A DNA stretch of 32,217 nucleotides from the NCBI RefSeq assembly GCF_030693485.1, contig NZ_JAUYAN010000301.1, positions 1 to 32,217 of the forward strand. The letters run 5' to 3'. This DNA is from Bradyrhizobium sp. Lineage in GTDB: Bacteria; Pseudomonadota; Alphaproteobacteria; Rhizobiales; Xanthobacteraceae. Shown here one piece after another: positions 24,593-32,217 of the stretch (the first letter of the stretch is position 1; each line of letters begins with the position of its first letter). The notes under the pieces were generated by a model. It had not been told where the DNA came from. It saw only the letters and a list, made by a program, of their open reading frames with translations, and made no database searches. Both the position numbers and the translations under genes were made by a program.

Positions 24593-25381
24593 TCAGATCA
24601 CGACCACCCTGGCGCCGACCGTGACGCGGCCATAGAGGTCGATGACGTCCTCGTTGCGCATCCGGAAGCAGCCCGACGAGACGTTGGTGCCGATGGTCCA
24701 GGGTTCGTTCGAACCATGAATGCGGTAAAGCGACGATCCCAGATACATCGCGCGGGCGCCGAGCGGATTTTGCGGCCCGCCTTCCATGTGCCGCGGCAGA
24801 TCCGGACGGCGCGCCAGCATTTCCGGCGGCGGCGTCCACGCCGGCCATTCCTTCTTCGCGGAAATCTGCTTGACGCCCGACCAGGTGAAACCGGGGCGGC
24901 CGACGCCGATGCCGTAGCGCAACGCCTTGCCGTCGCGCTGAACCAGGAACAGGAACTTGTTGGGCGTGTCGACGATGATCGTGCCGGCGCTTTCCTTGCC
25001 GTGATACTCGACCAGCTGCTTCTCGTATTTCGGATCGAACGCGGGACGCACCGGTTCGCTGACATCTTCCTGCCGGCGCATCGCCTGCTCCGCGCCCAGC
25101 GGCGCCAACAACGTGCGCCGGGGTTCGTAGGACGGCTGATAGCCGGGCTGCTGCTGGTAGCGGCCGCCCTGCGAAGCTCCGTCACTGAACAGGAATTCGA
25201 TGAAGCCACCGCCCATGCCGGAGCGCTCGGCGGAAGCCAGTCGGACCGGCCGCGGCTCGGGCCGGTCGGCATGGATCACGGTGCGCTCAGCGGGTTGACC
25301 GGCTTCGATCGCCGCGGCCGGATTGACGCCGGCCAGCAAGGACGCGCCGGCAAGCAGCGCGAGAGACATATTTTTCAACAT
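24593..25381 (-). CDS. L,D-transpeptidase (YkuD domain)
   Basis: A periplasmic peptidoglycan enzyme that forms 3-3 cross-links or attaches proteins to the wall. The N-terminal signal peptide is NMSLALLAGASLLAGVNPAAA. A Gln/Arg/Pro-rich linker leads to the YkuD domain (about 132-262), with TIIVDTPNKFLFLVQRDGKALRYGIGVGRPGF and the catalytic region YRIHGSNEPWTIGTNVSSGCFRM. H222 and C238 are the catalytic pair, and the R240 position is kept. The Cys motif reads SSGCFRM where many homologues have SHGCIRM, a variant I believe is common in this group. The ATG at 25381 has only a weak ribosome-binding site, and an in-frame ATG four codons later is possible. It is divergent from the CheZ gene. Confidence 0.92.
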   Translation of the reverse strand: MLKNMSLALLAGASLLAGVNPAAAIEAGQPAERTVIHADRPEPRPVRLASAERSGMGGGFIEFLFSDGASQGGRYQQQPGYQPSYEPRRTLLAPLGAEQAMRRQEDVSEPVRPAFDPKYEKQLVEYHGKESAGTIIVDTPNKFLFLVQRDGKALRYGIGVGRPGFTWSGVKQISAKKEWPAWTPPPEMLARRPDLPRHMEGGPQNPLGARAMYLGSSLYRIHGSNEPWTIGTNVSSGCFRMRNEDVIDLYGRVTVGARVVVI

Positions 25382-25683
25382 CGACGTACTCTGTACTGTT
25401 TCGTCACTGTTAAGTTCTGGGAGCGCGGATCAGCGCCGTTGCACCTCACCAATTAAAATCAAAACCGCCTCGGTTTGGTAAACGGAATCGCCGTTTCGAT
25501 TCACCACGTCGCCAATCCCGTGCGGTTTTGGCGGGTAGCGTTTATTTTCAGTGAATGCAGGCGGTGCATGGTTAATCACTGGTGTGCGACGCGAGCGAAA
25601 CACTTCACCAGCAGGTTCCGGCGTGAACCTGACGTTAAATAGCATCTGCCTAAAACATTACGAGTGCAGTCAGGGAAAATCCA
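25382..25683. promoter_or_regulatory. Divergent promoter region (L,D-transpeptidase / CheZ)
   Basis: About 300 bases, lower in GC than the flanking genes, with no supported gene. AAACGG-AATCG-CCGTTT (25480-25496) is a small dyad with 6-base arms that might be an operator. I cannot assign -35/-10 elements with confidence. Confidence 0.4.
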
Positions 25684-26454
25684 ATGCCGGTCAATCGCAG
25701 ACGTTTTCGTATCGAACAAGCTTTCGTCGGCGACATGCCGATGCCCGCAGCGGCGGACGGCGAGGCCGGCCCGATGCATCGCGAGATCATGAACGAACTT
25801 CGGTCCATCCGCGCCCAGATGGCCGCCCCCGCCAACGGCGCGGCGACGAGCGCGGCTGTTGATCCGGCCGCCCAGCAGATTGCCGAGTCGCAGGCCCTGC
25901 TCGAGACCTATCGTGCCCAGATCGAGCAATGCGAAAAGCTCAAGGTCGAACTCGATCTGATCTACGACGCCATCAACCGCACCAAGCGCGAGATCGCGGT
26001 CCTGCACGGCAAGAGCTTCGACGGCAATGAAATGTCCAAGGCGAGCGGCGAGCTCGGCGCCGTGGTCGGCGGCACCGAGGAAGCGACCCAGCAAATTCTG
26101 GAAGCCGCCGAGGCGATCGATCAGGCCGCCAGCGCACTGGGCAAGGTGAACTCGCCGGACCAGCAGAAGGTCCTGAGCGAGGAAATCAGCGAGCGCGTGG
26201 TATCCATCTTCGAGGCCTGCAATTTCCAGGATCTGACCGGACAGCGCATCAGCAAGGTGATGAGCACGATGAAGTTCATCGAGAACCACATCACCGTCAT
26301 GATGGACATCTGGGGCGGCGTCGATGCGATTCGGGCTCACGCGCCCCCCATCGTCGACGAACGGGAAGGCGACGCCAAGCTGCTGAACGGGCCGAAGCTG
26401 GACGGCGAAGCCGGTCATGCGTCGCAGAACGACATCGACGCCCTGTTCGACTGA
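25684..26454 (+). CDS. cheZ: CheZ-type CheY-phosphate phosphatase
   Basis: A 256-aa helical protein of the CheZ family, which dephosphorylates a CheY-type response regulator. The catalytic segment reads FEACNFQDLTGQRISKVM, with D183 and Q187 corresponding to the acidic and Gln residues that position the attacking water in CheZ. Long flanking helices (about 65-170 and 190-215) would form the four-helix bundle. After a flexible linker the protein ends QNDIDALFD, which resembles the CheY-binding C-terminal peptide of CheZ and the N-terminal EIDALL-type peptide of FliM. AGGGA seven bases before the ATG supports the start. No other chemotaxis or flagellar gene is in the window, so its partner regulator may serve a non-flagellar system. 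It ends at a bidirectional terminator. Confidence 0.85.
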   Translation: MPVNRRRFRIEQAFVGDMPMPAAADGEAGPMHREIMNELRSIRAQMAAPANGAATSAAVDPAAQQIAESQALLETYRAQIEQCEKLKVELDLIYDAINRTKREIAVLHGKSFDGNEMSKASGELGAVVGGTEEATQQILEAAEAIDQAASALGKVNSPDQQKVLSEEISERVVSIFEACNFQDLTGQRISKVMSTMKFIENHITVMMDIWGGVDAIRAHAPPIVDEREGDAKLLNGPKLDGEAGHASQNDIDALFD

Positions 26455-26477
26455 ACCCGCTCTTCACCAAACCAACG

Positions 26478-26507
26478 AAAACGCCGGCCCCGGGGCCGGC
26501 GTTTTTT
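26478..26507. terminator. Bidirectional rho-independent terminator
   Basis: AAAACGCCGGCCCC against GGGGCCGGCGTTTTTT forms a nearly perfect stem with a minimal loop, A-run left and T-run right. It separates the converging cheZ and lipoprotein genes. Confidence 0.9.
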
Positions 26508-26558
26508 ATTCCGGGTGTCGTTCCGGGGCGGCGCGAAGCGTCGAACCCGGAATGCGTA

Positions 26559-27077
26559 TCAGGCGCGCGGCGCGCAGCGGATATAGACCATGTTGCCGTA
26601 ACGGACCGCGGCATCCTTGTCGACGAAACGGGTGACCAGCACGCGACCGTCGAACGAAACGATTTCGCGATCCTGCTCGCCGGGGGTCGGTCCGGCCGGA
26701 CCGATGTAATTCTTGCCGCTCGGGCTGCCCTTGAGGCGCAGTTCCTGCGGGGTCGCCTGGTCGGCCAGATGCATGACGACGCCGCCGGAAGTGCCGGCGG
26801 TGATCACATAAGGCTGCTTGCACTGCCCGCGGGCGGCGGCTTCGGTGCGCGCGCGGTCATTGGGGTTCTGGTAGGAAGCGAGGCCCCAGCGGCCGACGAT
26901 CTCGTCGGCGCGAATGCTGGCGGGCATATCCGGCGCCACCGCGGGCTCCGGAGGGGCCGAAGGCGCCGATGAGAATGACGGCAGGCTCATGCCGCCGCCG
27001 CACGCCCCCAGAAATATCGTCAGCGCCGAGGCAATCCCCAGATTGGCGACCGTCCGCACGCTACATGACCTGACCAT
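26559..27077 (-). CDS. Lipoprotein of unknown function
   Basis: A 172-aa product whose N-terminus (RTVANLGIASALTIFLGACGGG) carries the lipobox LGAC with C26 as the lipidated residue, so it is a membrane lipoprotein. A Pro/Ser/Ala linker (about 30-50) precedes a compact domain with DEIVGRWGLASYQNPNDRARTEAAARGQCKQPYVI, then SGKNYIGPAGPTPGEQDREIVSFDGRVLVTRFVDKDAA and a second Cys near the end (YIRCAPRA). The two Cys of this domain could form a disulfide. The opening EIVGRW resembles the start of small beta-barrel inhibitor or lipocalin-like domains, but that is a loose impression. GGGGGA five bases before the ATG fixes the start; the frame is open to 27158. It is divergent from groES. Confidence 0.8.
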   Translation of the reverse strand: MVRSCSVRTVANLGIASALTIFLGACGGGMSLPSFSSAPSAPPEPAVAPDMPASIRADEIVGRWGLASYQNPNDRARTEAAARGQCKQPYVITAGTSGGVVMHLADQATPQELRLKGSPSGKNYIGPAGPTPGEQDREIVSFDGRVLVTRFVDKDAAVRYGNMVYIRCAPRA

Positions 27078-27231
27078 GGTATTCCCCCGAACAAAATTCC
27101 TGGCCGCACCCGTTCCGCAGCCAAGCGCAAAACTCCTGTCGGAGCAATAACGTCCCATTAACTACGCCGCAGCCCCGATATGGTTTCCGGATCATCCTAT
27201 ATCAGCCTCACCAAGGCCTTAACCCCTTTGC

Positions 27232-27260
27232 TTGACAGGATCGGCGCCAAGCCATATTCC
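27232..27260 (+). promoter_or_regulatory. Sigma70-type promoter of groES-groEL
   Basis: A consensus -35 TTGACA (27232-27237), a 17-base spacer, and a -10 TATTCC (27255-27260). Predicted transcription would start near 27267, a few bases before the CIRCE-like operator, the usual geometry for HrcA-controlled chaperonin operons. The -10 departs from TATAAT at two or three positions. Confidence 0.65.
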
Positions 27261-27271
27261 CGGGCGCACAA

Positions 27272-27298
27272 TTGGCACTCAAGGACCACGATTGCCAG
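27272..27298. promoter_or_regulatory. Degenerate CIRCE operator (HrcA site) upstream of groES
   Basis: The left arm TTGGCACTC (27272-27280) has one difference from the CIRCE consensus TTAGCACTC. The spacer is exactly nine bases. The right arm GATTGCCAG (27290-27298) keeps 6 of 9 consensus bases and pairs with the left arm at 7 of 9. It lies just downstream of the promoter. HrcA is the known CIRCE repressor; its gene is not in this window. Confidence 0.65.
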
Positions 27299-27404
27299 GG
27301 GTGCGAGCTGCCCTGCCCCAGCCGGTGCCGCACGCGCCCCCGTCTTCAGAGCCACTTTCGATGGCGAACCCAACCTGAAAACCGAGCCTCCAGAAGGAAC
27401 CGTC

Positions 27405-27701
27405 ATGGCTAAATCCAAATTTCGTCCACTGCATGACCGTGTCGTGGTCAAGCGCATCGACGCCGAAGAAAAGACCAAGGGCGGCATCATCATTCCCGAC
27501 AGCGCCAAGGAAAAGCCCTCGCAGGGCGAAATCACCGCGGTCGGACCGGGTGGCCGCGACGAAGCCGGCAAGCTGATCCCGATCGACCTCAAGGTCGGCG
27601 ACCGCGTGCTGTTCGGCAAATGGTCCGGCACCGAGGTCAAGCTCGACGGCGAGGAACTCCTGATCATGAAGGAGAGCGACATCATGGGCGTGCTGAGCTG
27701 A
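27405..27701 (+). CDS. groES: Co-chaperonin GroES (Cpn10)
   Basis: Forms the heptameric lid of the GroEL chamber in the cytoplasm. The 98-aa product has standard length: [36 protein letters not shown] includes the mobile loop that binds GroEL, and it ends [22 protein letters not shown] six bases before the ATG is a strong ribosome-binding site. The frame is open upstream to 27180, but that contains the promoter and operator and is not GroES-like. The 5' leader from the predicted transcription start is about 138 bases. The gene is followed by groEL after 129 bases. Confidence 0.97.
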   Translation: MAKSKFRPLHDRVVVKRIDAEEKTKGGIIIPDSAKEKPSQGEITAVGPGGRDEAGKLIPIDLKVGDRVLFGKWSGTEVKLDGEELLIMKESDIMGVLS

Positions 27702-27716
27702 CGGCACCCGATACAA

Positions 27717-27752
27717 CCCGCCGCCCACTGGCCAGCGCGGGCGGGGCTTTTT
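27717..27752 (+). terminator. Terminator-like hairpin between groES and groEL
   Basis: CCGCCC (27721-27726) pairs with GGGCGG (27739-27744), with an internal CTGGCCAG palindrome in the loop, and a T-rich run CTTTTTCTT follows. Located 20 bases beyond the groES stop inside the expected operon, it may partly terminate transcription or set an mRNA end. Confidence 0.5.
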
Positions 27753-27756
27753 CTTC

Positions 27757-27783
27757 CCTTCTCCCCTTGTGGGAGAGGAGAAG
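27757..27783. repeat. Small palindromic repeat in the groES-groEL gap
   Basis: A CT-rich arm (CCTTCTCCCC) faces an AG-rich arm (GGGAGAGGAGAAG) around TTGT, with a bulge. It is of the same composition type as the hairpin at 21544-21585. I recognise it as a common short intergenic palindrome of this bacterial group (from memory). Confidence 0.5.
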
Positions 27784-27824
27784 ACGGCCCAGCGACCGAC
27801 CGTTTCAAATCATTCCAGGAGTAA

Positions 27825-29480
<1,656 letters not shown>

Positions 29481-29522
29481 GGCGCCGCCTGATCCATCTG
29501 TGCGAATGTTCCGCTCGAAAAC

Positions 29523-29551
29523 GAACCCGCCACCAACAAAGTGGCGGGTTC
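29523..29551 (+). terminator. Terminator of the groES-groEL operon
   Basis: GAACCCGCCAC and GTGGCGGGTTC form an 11-base perfect stem around CAACAAA, 42 bases after the groEL stop. TTCGTT follows, so the U-tract is imperfect, but the stem is strong. Confidence 0.8.
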
Positions 29552-29632
29552 TTCGTTCGCGGAATTTTCGGTGCCGCCACTTCCCGCCCCGGCAGCCAGG
29601 GCCTATATTCGCGGTGAACCTGGAGATTTCCC

Positions 29633-29845
29633 ATGGCCGACGAAACTGTACCGATCACCGCCAGCTTGTCCAAGGAGCTGTTCGACGCGCTGGTCAGCTT
29701 GGCCAAACAGCGCGGGGTCTCCGCCAATACCGTCTTGCAGGATGCTATCGCGCGCGAAAAGTATCTGTCCGACAAGGAAGACAGCGGCGCCTCGATCCTG
29801 ATCGAGGAAAAAGACAAGTCTTTCAAGAAACTGATCCGCAAATAG
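29633..29845 (+). CDS. Small ribbon-helix-helix-like protein
   Basis: A 70-aa protein whose layout (strand PITASLSKELFDALVSLAKQRGVSANTVLQDAIAREKYL, then a charged tail) matches the beta-helix-helix of CopG/Arc-type DNA-binding proteins: a polar N-terminal strand, then helix, GVS turn, helix. The tail SILIEEKDKSFKKLIRK is Lys-rich. Such proteins act as dimeric repressors or antitoxins, but no toxin gene is adjacent, and a structural or other role is possible. A good ATG follows an A/G-rich leader (CCTGGAGATTTCCC, GGAG eight bases upstream). A two-helix membrane-protein gene starts 31 bases downstream, so the two are probably co-transcribed. Confidence 0.7.
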   Translation: MADETVPITASLSKELFDALVSLAKQRGVSANTVLQDAIAREKYLSDKEDSGASILIEEKDKSFKKLIRK

Positions 29846-29876
29846 CTTCATGACAACGGTCCCTGGGGAGGCGCCG

Positions 29877-30275
29877 ATGACTGACCCTGTGCCGCCTGCT
29901 GACCCTGCGAAGCCCAGAGACCTATCCACCCTCGGGGCTACAAGCGCGACCAGCGCGACCGCGACGCCCGGGGTCGCCAGCCAACTCATCGAGAAGAATT
30001 ACGATCCGACGCTGGATCGCGAAACCATCCGGGGCAACATAGCGCTGGCACTGGTGAGTACCCTGGTCGGAGTTATCGCCATCGTCGTCTTGGCCGGCCT
30101 CGTCACGGCCATTGGTTGCTACAACCCAGCCACCGCCTGCACCCCCGCGACCATCAAACTGGAGACCATCCGCGCGGTGATCGAACTCGTCGTGCCGCCG
30201 CTTATCGGCCTGGTTGGAGCCGTAACCGGCTTCTATTTTGGCGAGAAATCTGTCTCGGCGAAGCCAGGCGGCTGA
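29877..30275 (+). CDS. Small two-helix membrane protein, unknown function
   Basis: A 132-aa protein with a Pro/Asp/Thr-rich cytoplasmic-type N-terminus. A first membrane helix (NIALALVSTLVGVIAIVVLAGLV) and a short loop with two Cys (IGCYNPATACTPA) are followed by an amphipathic segment and a second helix ending LIGLVGAVTGFYFGEKS. The last motif recurs in several unrelated small bacterial membrane proteins in my experience. I choose the ATG at 29877 because GGGGAGG lies five bases upstream; an ATG at 29850 would add nine residues but has no ribosome-binding site. I do not recognise a function. Confidence 0.7.
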   Translation: MTDPVPPADPAKPRDLSTLGATSATSATATPGVASQLIEKNYDPTLDRETIRGNIALALVSTLVGVIAIVVLAGLVTAIGCYNPATACTPATIKLETIRAVIELVVPPLIGLVGAVTGFYFGEKSVSAKPGG

Positions 30276-30376
30276 TTTCGAACGAAATAATAATTCGGTC
30301 GCCAATCTTGACGGGTTCTGAGATGGTCGGCTGATCAACCTGCCCTTATCTGCCGTCGAATAACGAGGTCGTCAGC

Positions 30377-31579
30377 ATGCGATTCTTTCTTTGTGCCGCC
30401 GTTGCGCTGTTGTCCTCGGCAGCGCTGGTGTCGCCCGCCGACGCGCAAGCGAAAAAGGACACCAAGGCCGCGCCTGGTGGCAGCGAGATCAGGTATTTCA
30501 CCGCGATCGACGGCTTGATGGACGGCCAAGCCGACGTCGTGCTCAAGGAAACCCGCCAGGGCAAGACCGTCACCGCGGCCGTGCTCGATGTCTGCTATCC
30601 CGTCGACAAGAGCTCCGACCGCAAGGACCGCTTCGTCGCCACCCTCTCGGTCAACGGCCAGACCCTGAGCGGCACCACGCAGAGCCTCGGCGAAAAACAA
30701 CCGGTCACGGTCAAACTGCTGCGCAAGCCGACCGGCGACAGCTTCGAATTCCGCGGCCAGATCAGCGTCGGCCAGGCGGTGACGGAAGTGACCTCGACGG
30801 ATAATTCCGACCTCTCCGAAAAGGAATTCCAGGAGAACCAGACCACCGACGACGGCATCACGGAGAGCCCGAAGGATTTTACCGAAGTGTCGCCGGAATC
30901 GATTGGCGTGCGGGTCAAACTGGACGCCGCGCTGGACTTCCTGAAAGGCCTGAAGGGGCAGGATCTCGAGGTTTTACTCAGCAGCCTCAGCGTCTCCTGC
31001 GACGCGATGCGCGCCGGTCATCAGACCATCCATATCAATATCGATCCGGAAAGGTCAGCCGCGCTGGTTGCGAAAGCCAAATCGTCTCCCGGCGTGATCG
31101 CCGCCGGCTGGACCGGCGGCATCGTGGAAATGGATCGCACGATCCGTTTCGCCGCCGCCGACTGGCGCGATGGCGACAAGCTCAGCAGGGACAAACTGGC
31201 GGCGGCGATTTCCGGAGTGCTGGCCAGGACGCTGGCGGCGAAAGCCTCGGCATCGGCTTGGGAAACCAGTACCGGAAAGCTCAAGGTCACGTTGAAGCGG
31301 CCGAGCCAGATATTCCCAGCGCTTGGCCTTACCGAAACGATCGAGGTCATCGCGATGGTGTCGCCGGACAAGCCCGGAGCGAGCGACCGGCTGATGCTGT
31401 GGATCGGCAGCCCGGCCATTTCGACGGCGGACGAAACGTCAGGTCCCAGGCTCAATCTGGCAGAGGAGTCCAGCCTCGACGAGGAAGGCGAGTTGAAGGA
31501 CGACAACGGCTCGGTCGATGCGCTGGCAAAGGAATTCAAGGGCCAGCGCTGGGACGGCGACAAGAACGCCTGGAAATAG
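30377..31579 (+). CDS. Exported protein of unknown function (400 aa)
   Basis: Begins with a typical signal peptide (RFFLCAAVALLSSAALVSPADAQA), so the mature protein should be periplasmic. The rest is without membrane helices: a first domain (about 35-140) rich in beta-type sequence (IRYFTAIDGLMDGQADVVLKE, TLSVNGQTLSGTTQSLGEKQPVTVKLLRKP), an acidic stretch (STDNSDLSEKEFQENQTTDD), a second domain (about 165-345) that includes VSCDAMRAGHQTIHINIDPE and a repeated pattern of hydrophobic strands, and an acidic tail ending QRWDGDKNAWK. Only two or three Cys. No catalytic motif is evident and I cannot assign a family. No close operon partner: the next downstream gene is a pseudogene. Confidence 0.75.
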   Translation: MRFFLCAAVALLSSAALVSPADAQAKKDTKAAPGGSEIRYFTAIDGLMDGQADVVLKETRQGKTVTAAVLDVCYPVDKSSDRKDRFVATLSVNGQTLSGTTQSLGEKQPVTVKLLRKPTGDSFEFRGQISVGQAVTEVTSTDNSDLSEKEFQENQTTDDGITESPKDFTEVSPESIGVRVKLDAALDFLKGLKGQDLEVLLSSLSVSCDAMRAGHQTIHINIDPERSAALVAKAKSSPGVIAAGWTGGIVEMDRTIRFAAADWRDGDKLSRDKLAAAISGVLARTLAAKASASAWETSTGKLKVTLKRPSQIFPALGLTETIEVIAMVSPDKPGASDRLMLWIGSPAISTADETSGPRLNLAEESSLDEEGELKDDNGSVDALAKEFKGQRWDGDKNAWK

Positions 31580-31703
31580 AACGGTTCTTGCGGGTGCCGC
31601 AGAGCTCCGCAAACGCACCCTTTCCGTGCATCCGTGCATTTGACATGCCGCACCGCAGCGGCAATGACACGTTGATATCTGCACGAGAAGCTTCAGGGAA
31701 TTG

Positions 31704-32217
31704 ATGGCGCGCTGTGACGTAGTGGTGATCGGCGCCGGCCTCGGAGGCTTGACGGGCCCGGTGCGATCCTGGCGCGCGCCGGACGCAAGGTGCTGGTGAT
31801 CGAGCGCAGCAACTCGGTGGGGGGAGCGGCGTCGAGCTACAAGTCCGACGACCTGTTCATCGAAGGCTCGCTGCAGGAAACCAGCGACCCTCACCACCCC
31901 AATGATCCCAAACACGATGCGCTGACGCCCGCGCGGGCGTGATCGACGGTCAAGTGGATTGCGGCCGGCTCACTGTACGAGGCGCGCGGCGGCCCACTCG
32001 AGACGCCGTTCGTGATGCCGGATAATTTCGACGCGGCGCGGCAGGCGCTGTCGGAGCGCTTCCCGCAATCCCGCGCCGGGATCCATCAATTGCTCGACGA
32101 GATGGCGCAGATCGCAGCGGCCGCGGGCTCGCTCGCGCACGGCGGCCAGGACCGCCCCTGATCAGTTCGCCGGACTGGCCGCTGTCGCTGTCGCAAAAAC
32201 TCGATGCCGTGTTCGGC
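31704..32217 (+). pseudogene. FAD-dependent oxidoreductase (phytoene desaturase/retinol saturase-like), frameshifted, continues beyond the window
   Basis: The start is intact: AGGGA four bases before the ATG, then ARCDVVVIGAGLGGLT, the dinucleotide-binding GxGxxG of FAD enzymes. The frame is then lost near 31752-31760. The next part of the domain (GAILARAGRKVLVIERSNSVGG, with the FAD-ribose Glu, then SYKSDDLFIEGSLQ) continues in another frame. Near 31927 a further shift is compensated at about 31945: RAGVID is readable only in the third frame, and a TGA (31940-31942) interrupts the main frame. The reading then runs through SLYEARGGPLETPFVMPDNFDAARQAL to a TGA at 32159-32161, after which PLISSPDWPLSLSQKLDAVFG resumes in yet another frame. 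At least four indels make expression of a full enzyme impossible. Sequencing error could explain one or two, not all. Substrate unknown. Confidence 0.85.

Overview
The window is chromosomal DNA from an alphaproteobacterium of the Bradyrhizobium / Rhodopseudomonas / Nitrobacter group. This is inferred, not searched. The grounds are high GC with strongly GC-ending codons, the housekeeping gene content, small proteins of families I associate with this group (DUF2093, DUF4170, DUF6101), and the characteristic intergenic palindromic repeats.

Layout. (1) 1-3080 is a loosely packed, decayed stretch. It has a REC-PilZ response regulator and a single-domain PilZ protein, both intact, then the tail of an HWE-type histidine kinase abutting the 3' part of a Crp/Fnr regulator, then about 580 bases without a convincing gene. 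(2) 3084-6890, minus strand: purD, then a cytochrome P450 and a thiolase that look co-transcribed. (3) 7055-9936: xseA, an exported alpha/beta-hydrolase with an unusual nucleophile position, and a DUF2093 protein. (4) 10035-15639, minus strand: a compact run of pmbA (tldE) - cysQ-like phosphatase - DUF4170 - DUF374 acyltransferase - waaA - lpxK. Several members overlap, and the cluster is centred on Kdo/lipid A assembly. (5) 15937-21535: DUF6101, ubiA with a small exported partner, rsmE, and the coupled pair hisZ-hisG. (6) 21693-24511: a polyprenyl-phosphate-type glycosyltransferase coupled by a 4-base overlap to a ChbG/HpnK deacetylase, then a DUF2076 protein with an Asp-rich tail. (7) 24593-27077: an L,D-transpeptidase, an orphan CheZ phosphatase and a lipoprotein. 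(8) 27232-29551: groES-groEL behind a sigma70-like promoter and a degenerate CIRCE operator. (9) 29633-32217: a small ribbon-helix-helix-like protein, a two-helix membrane protein, an exported protein of unknown function, and a frameshifted FAD-dependent oxidoreductase pseudogene running off the window.

How the parts work together. The main theme is the cell envelope: lipid A kinase, Kdo transferase, acyltransferase, a lipid-linked sugar synthase with its deacetylase, an L,D-transpeptidase, and several exported or lipoproteins. Interspersed are housekeeping genes (purine and histidine synthesis, ubiquinone, DNA repair, 16S rRNA methylation, chaperonin). I see no phage, integrase, intact IS, CRISPR array, tRNA or rRNA. 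The most notable points are the repeat element that supplies the last codons and stop of lpxK, the FlmF2/NaxD-like gene pair, the CIRCE-like site with a terminator-like hairpin between groES and groEL, the hydrolase lacking its nucleophile, and the gene remnants at both ends. I did not find evidence for a clearly new multi-gene defence or mobile system.
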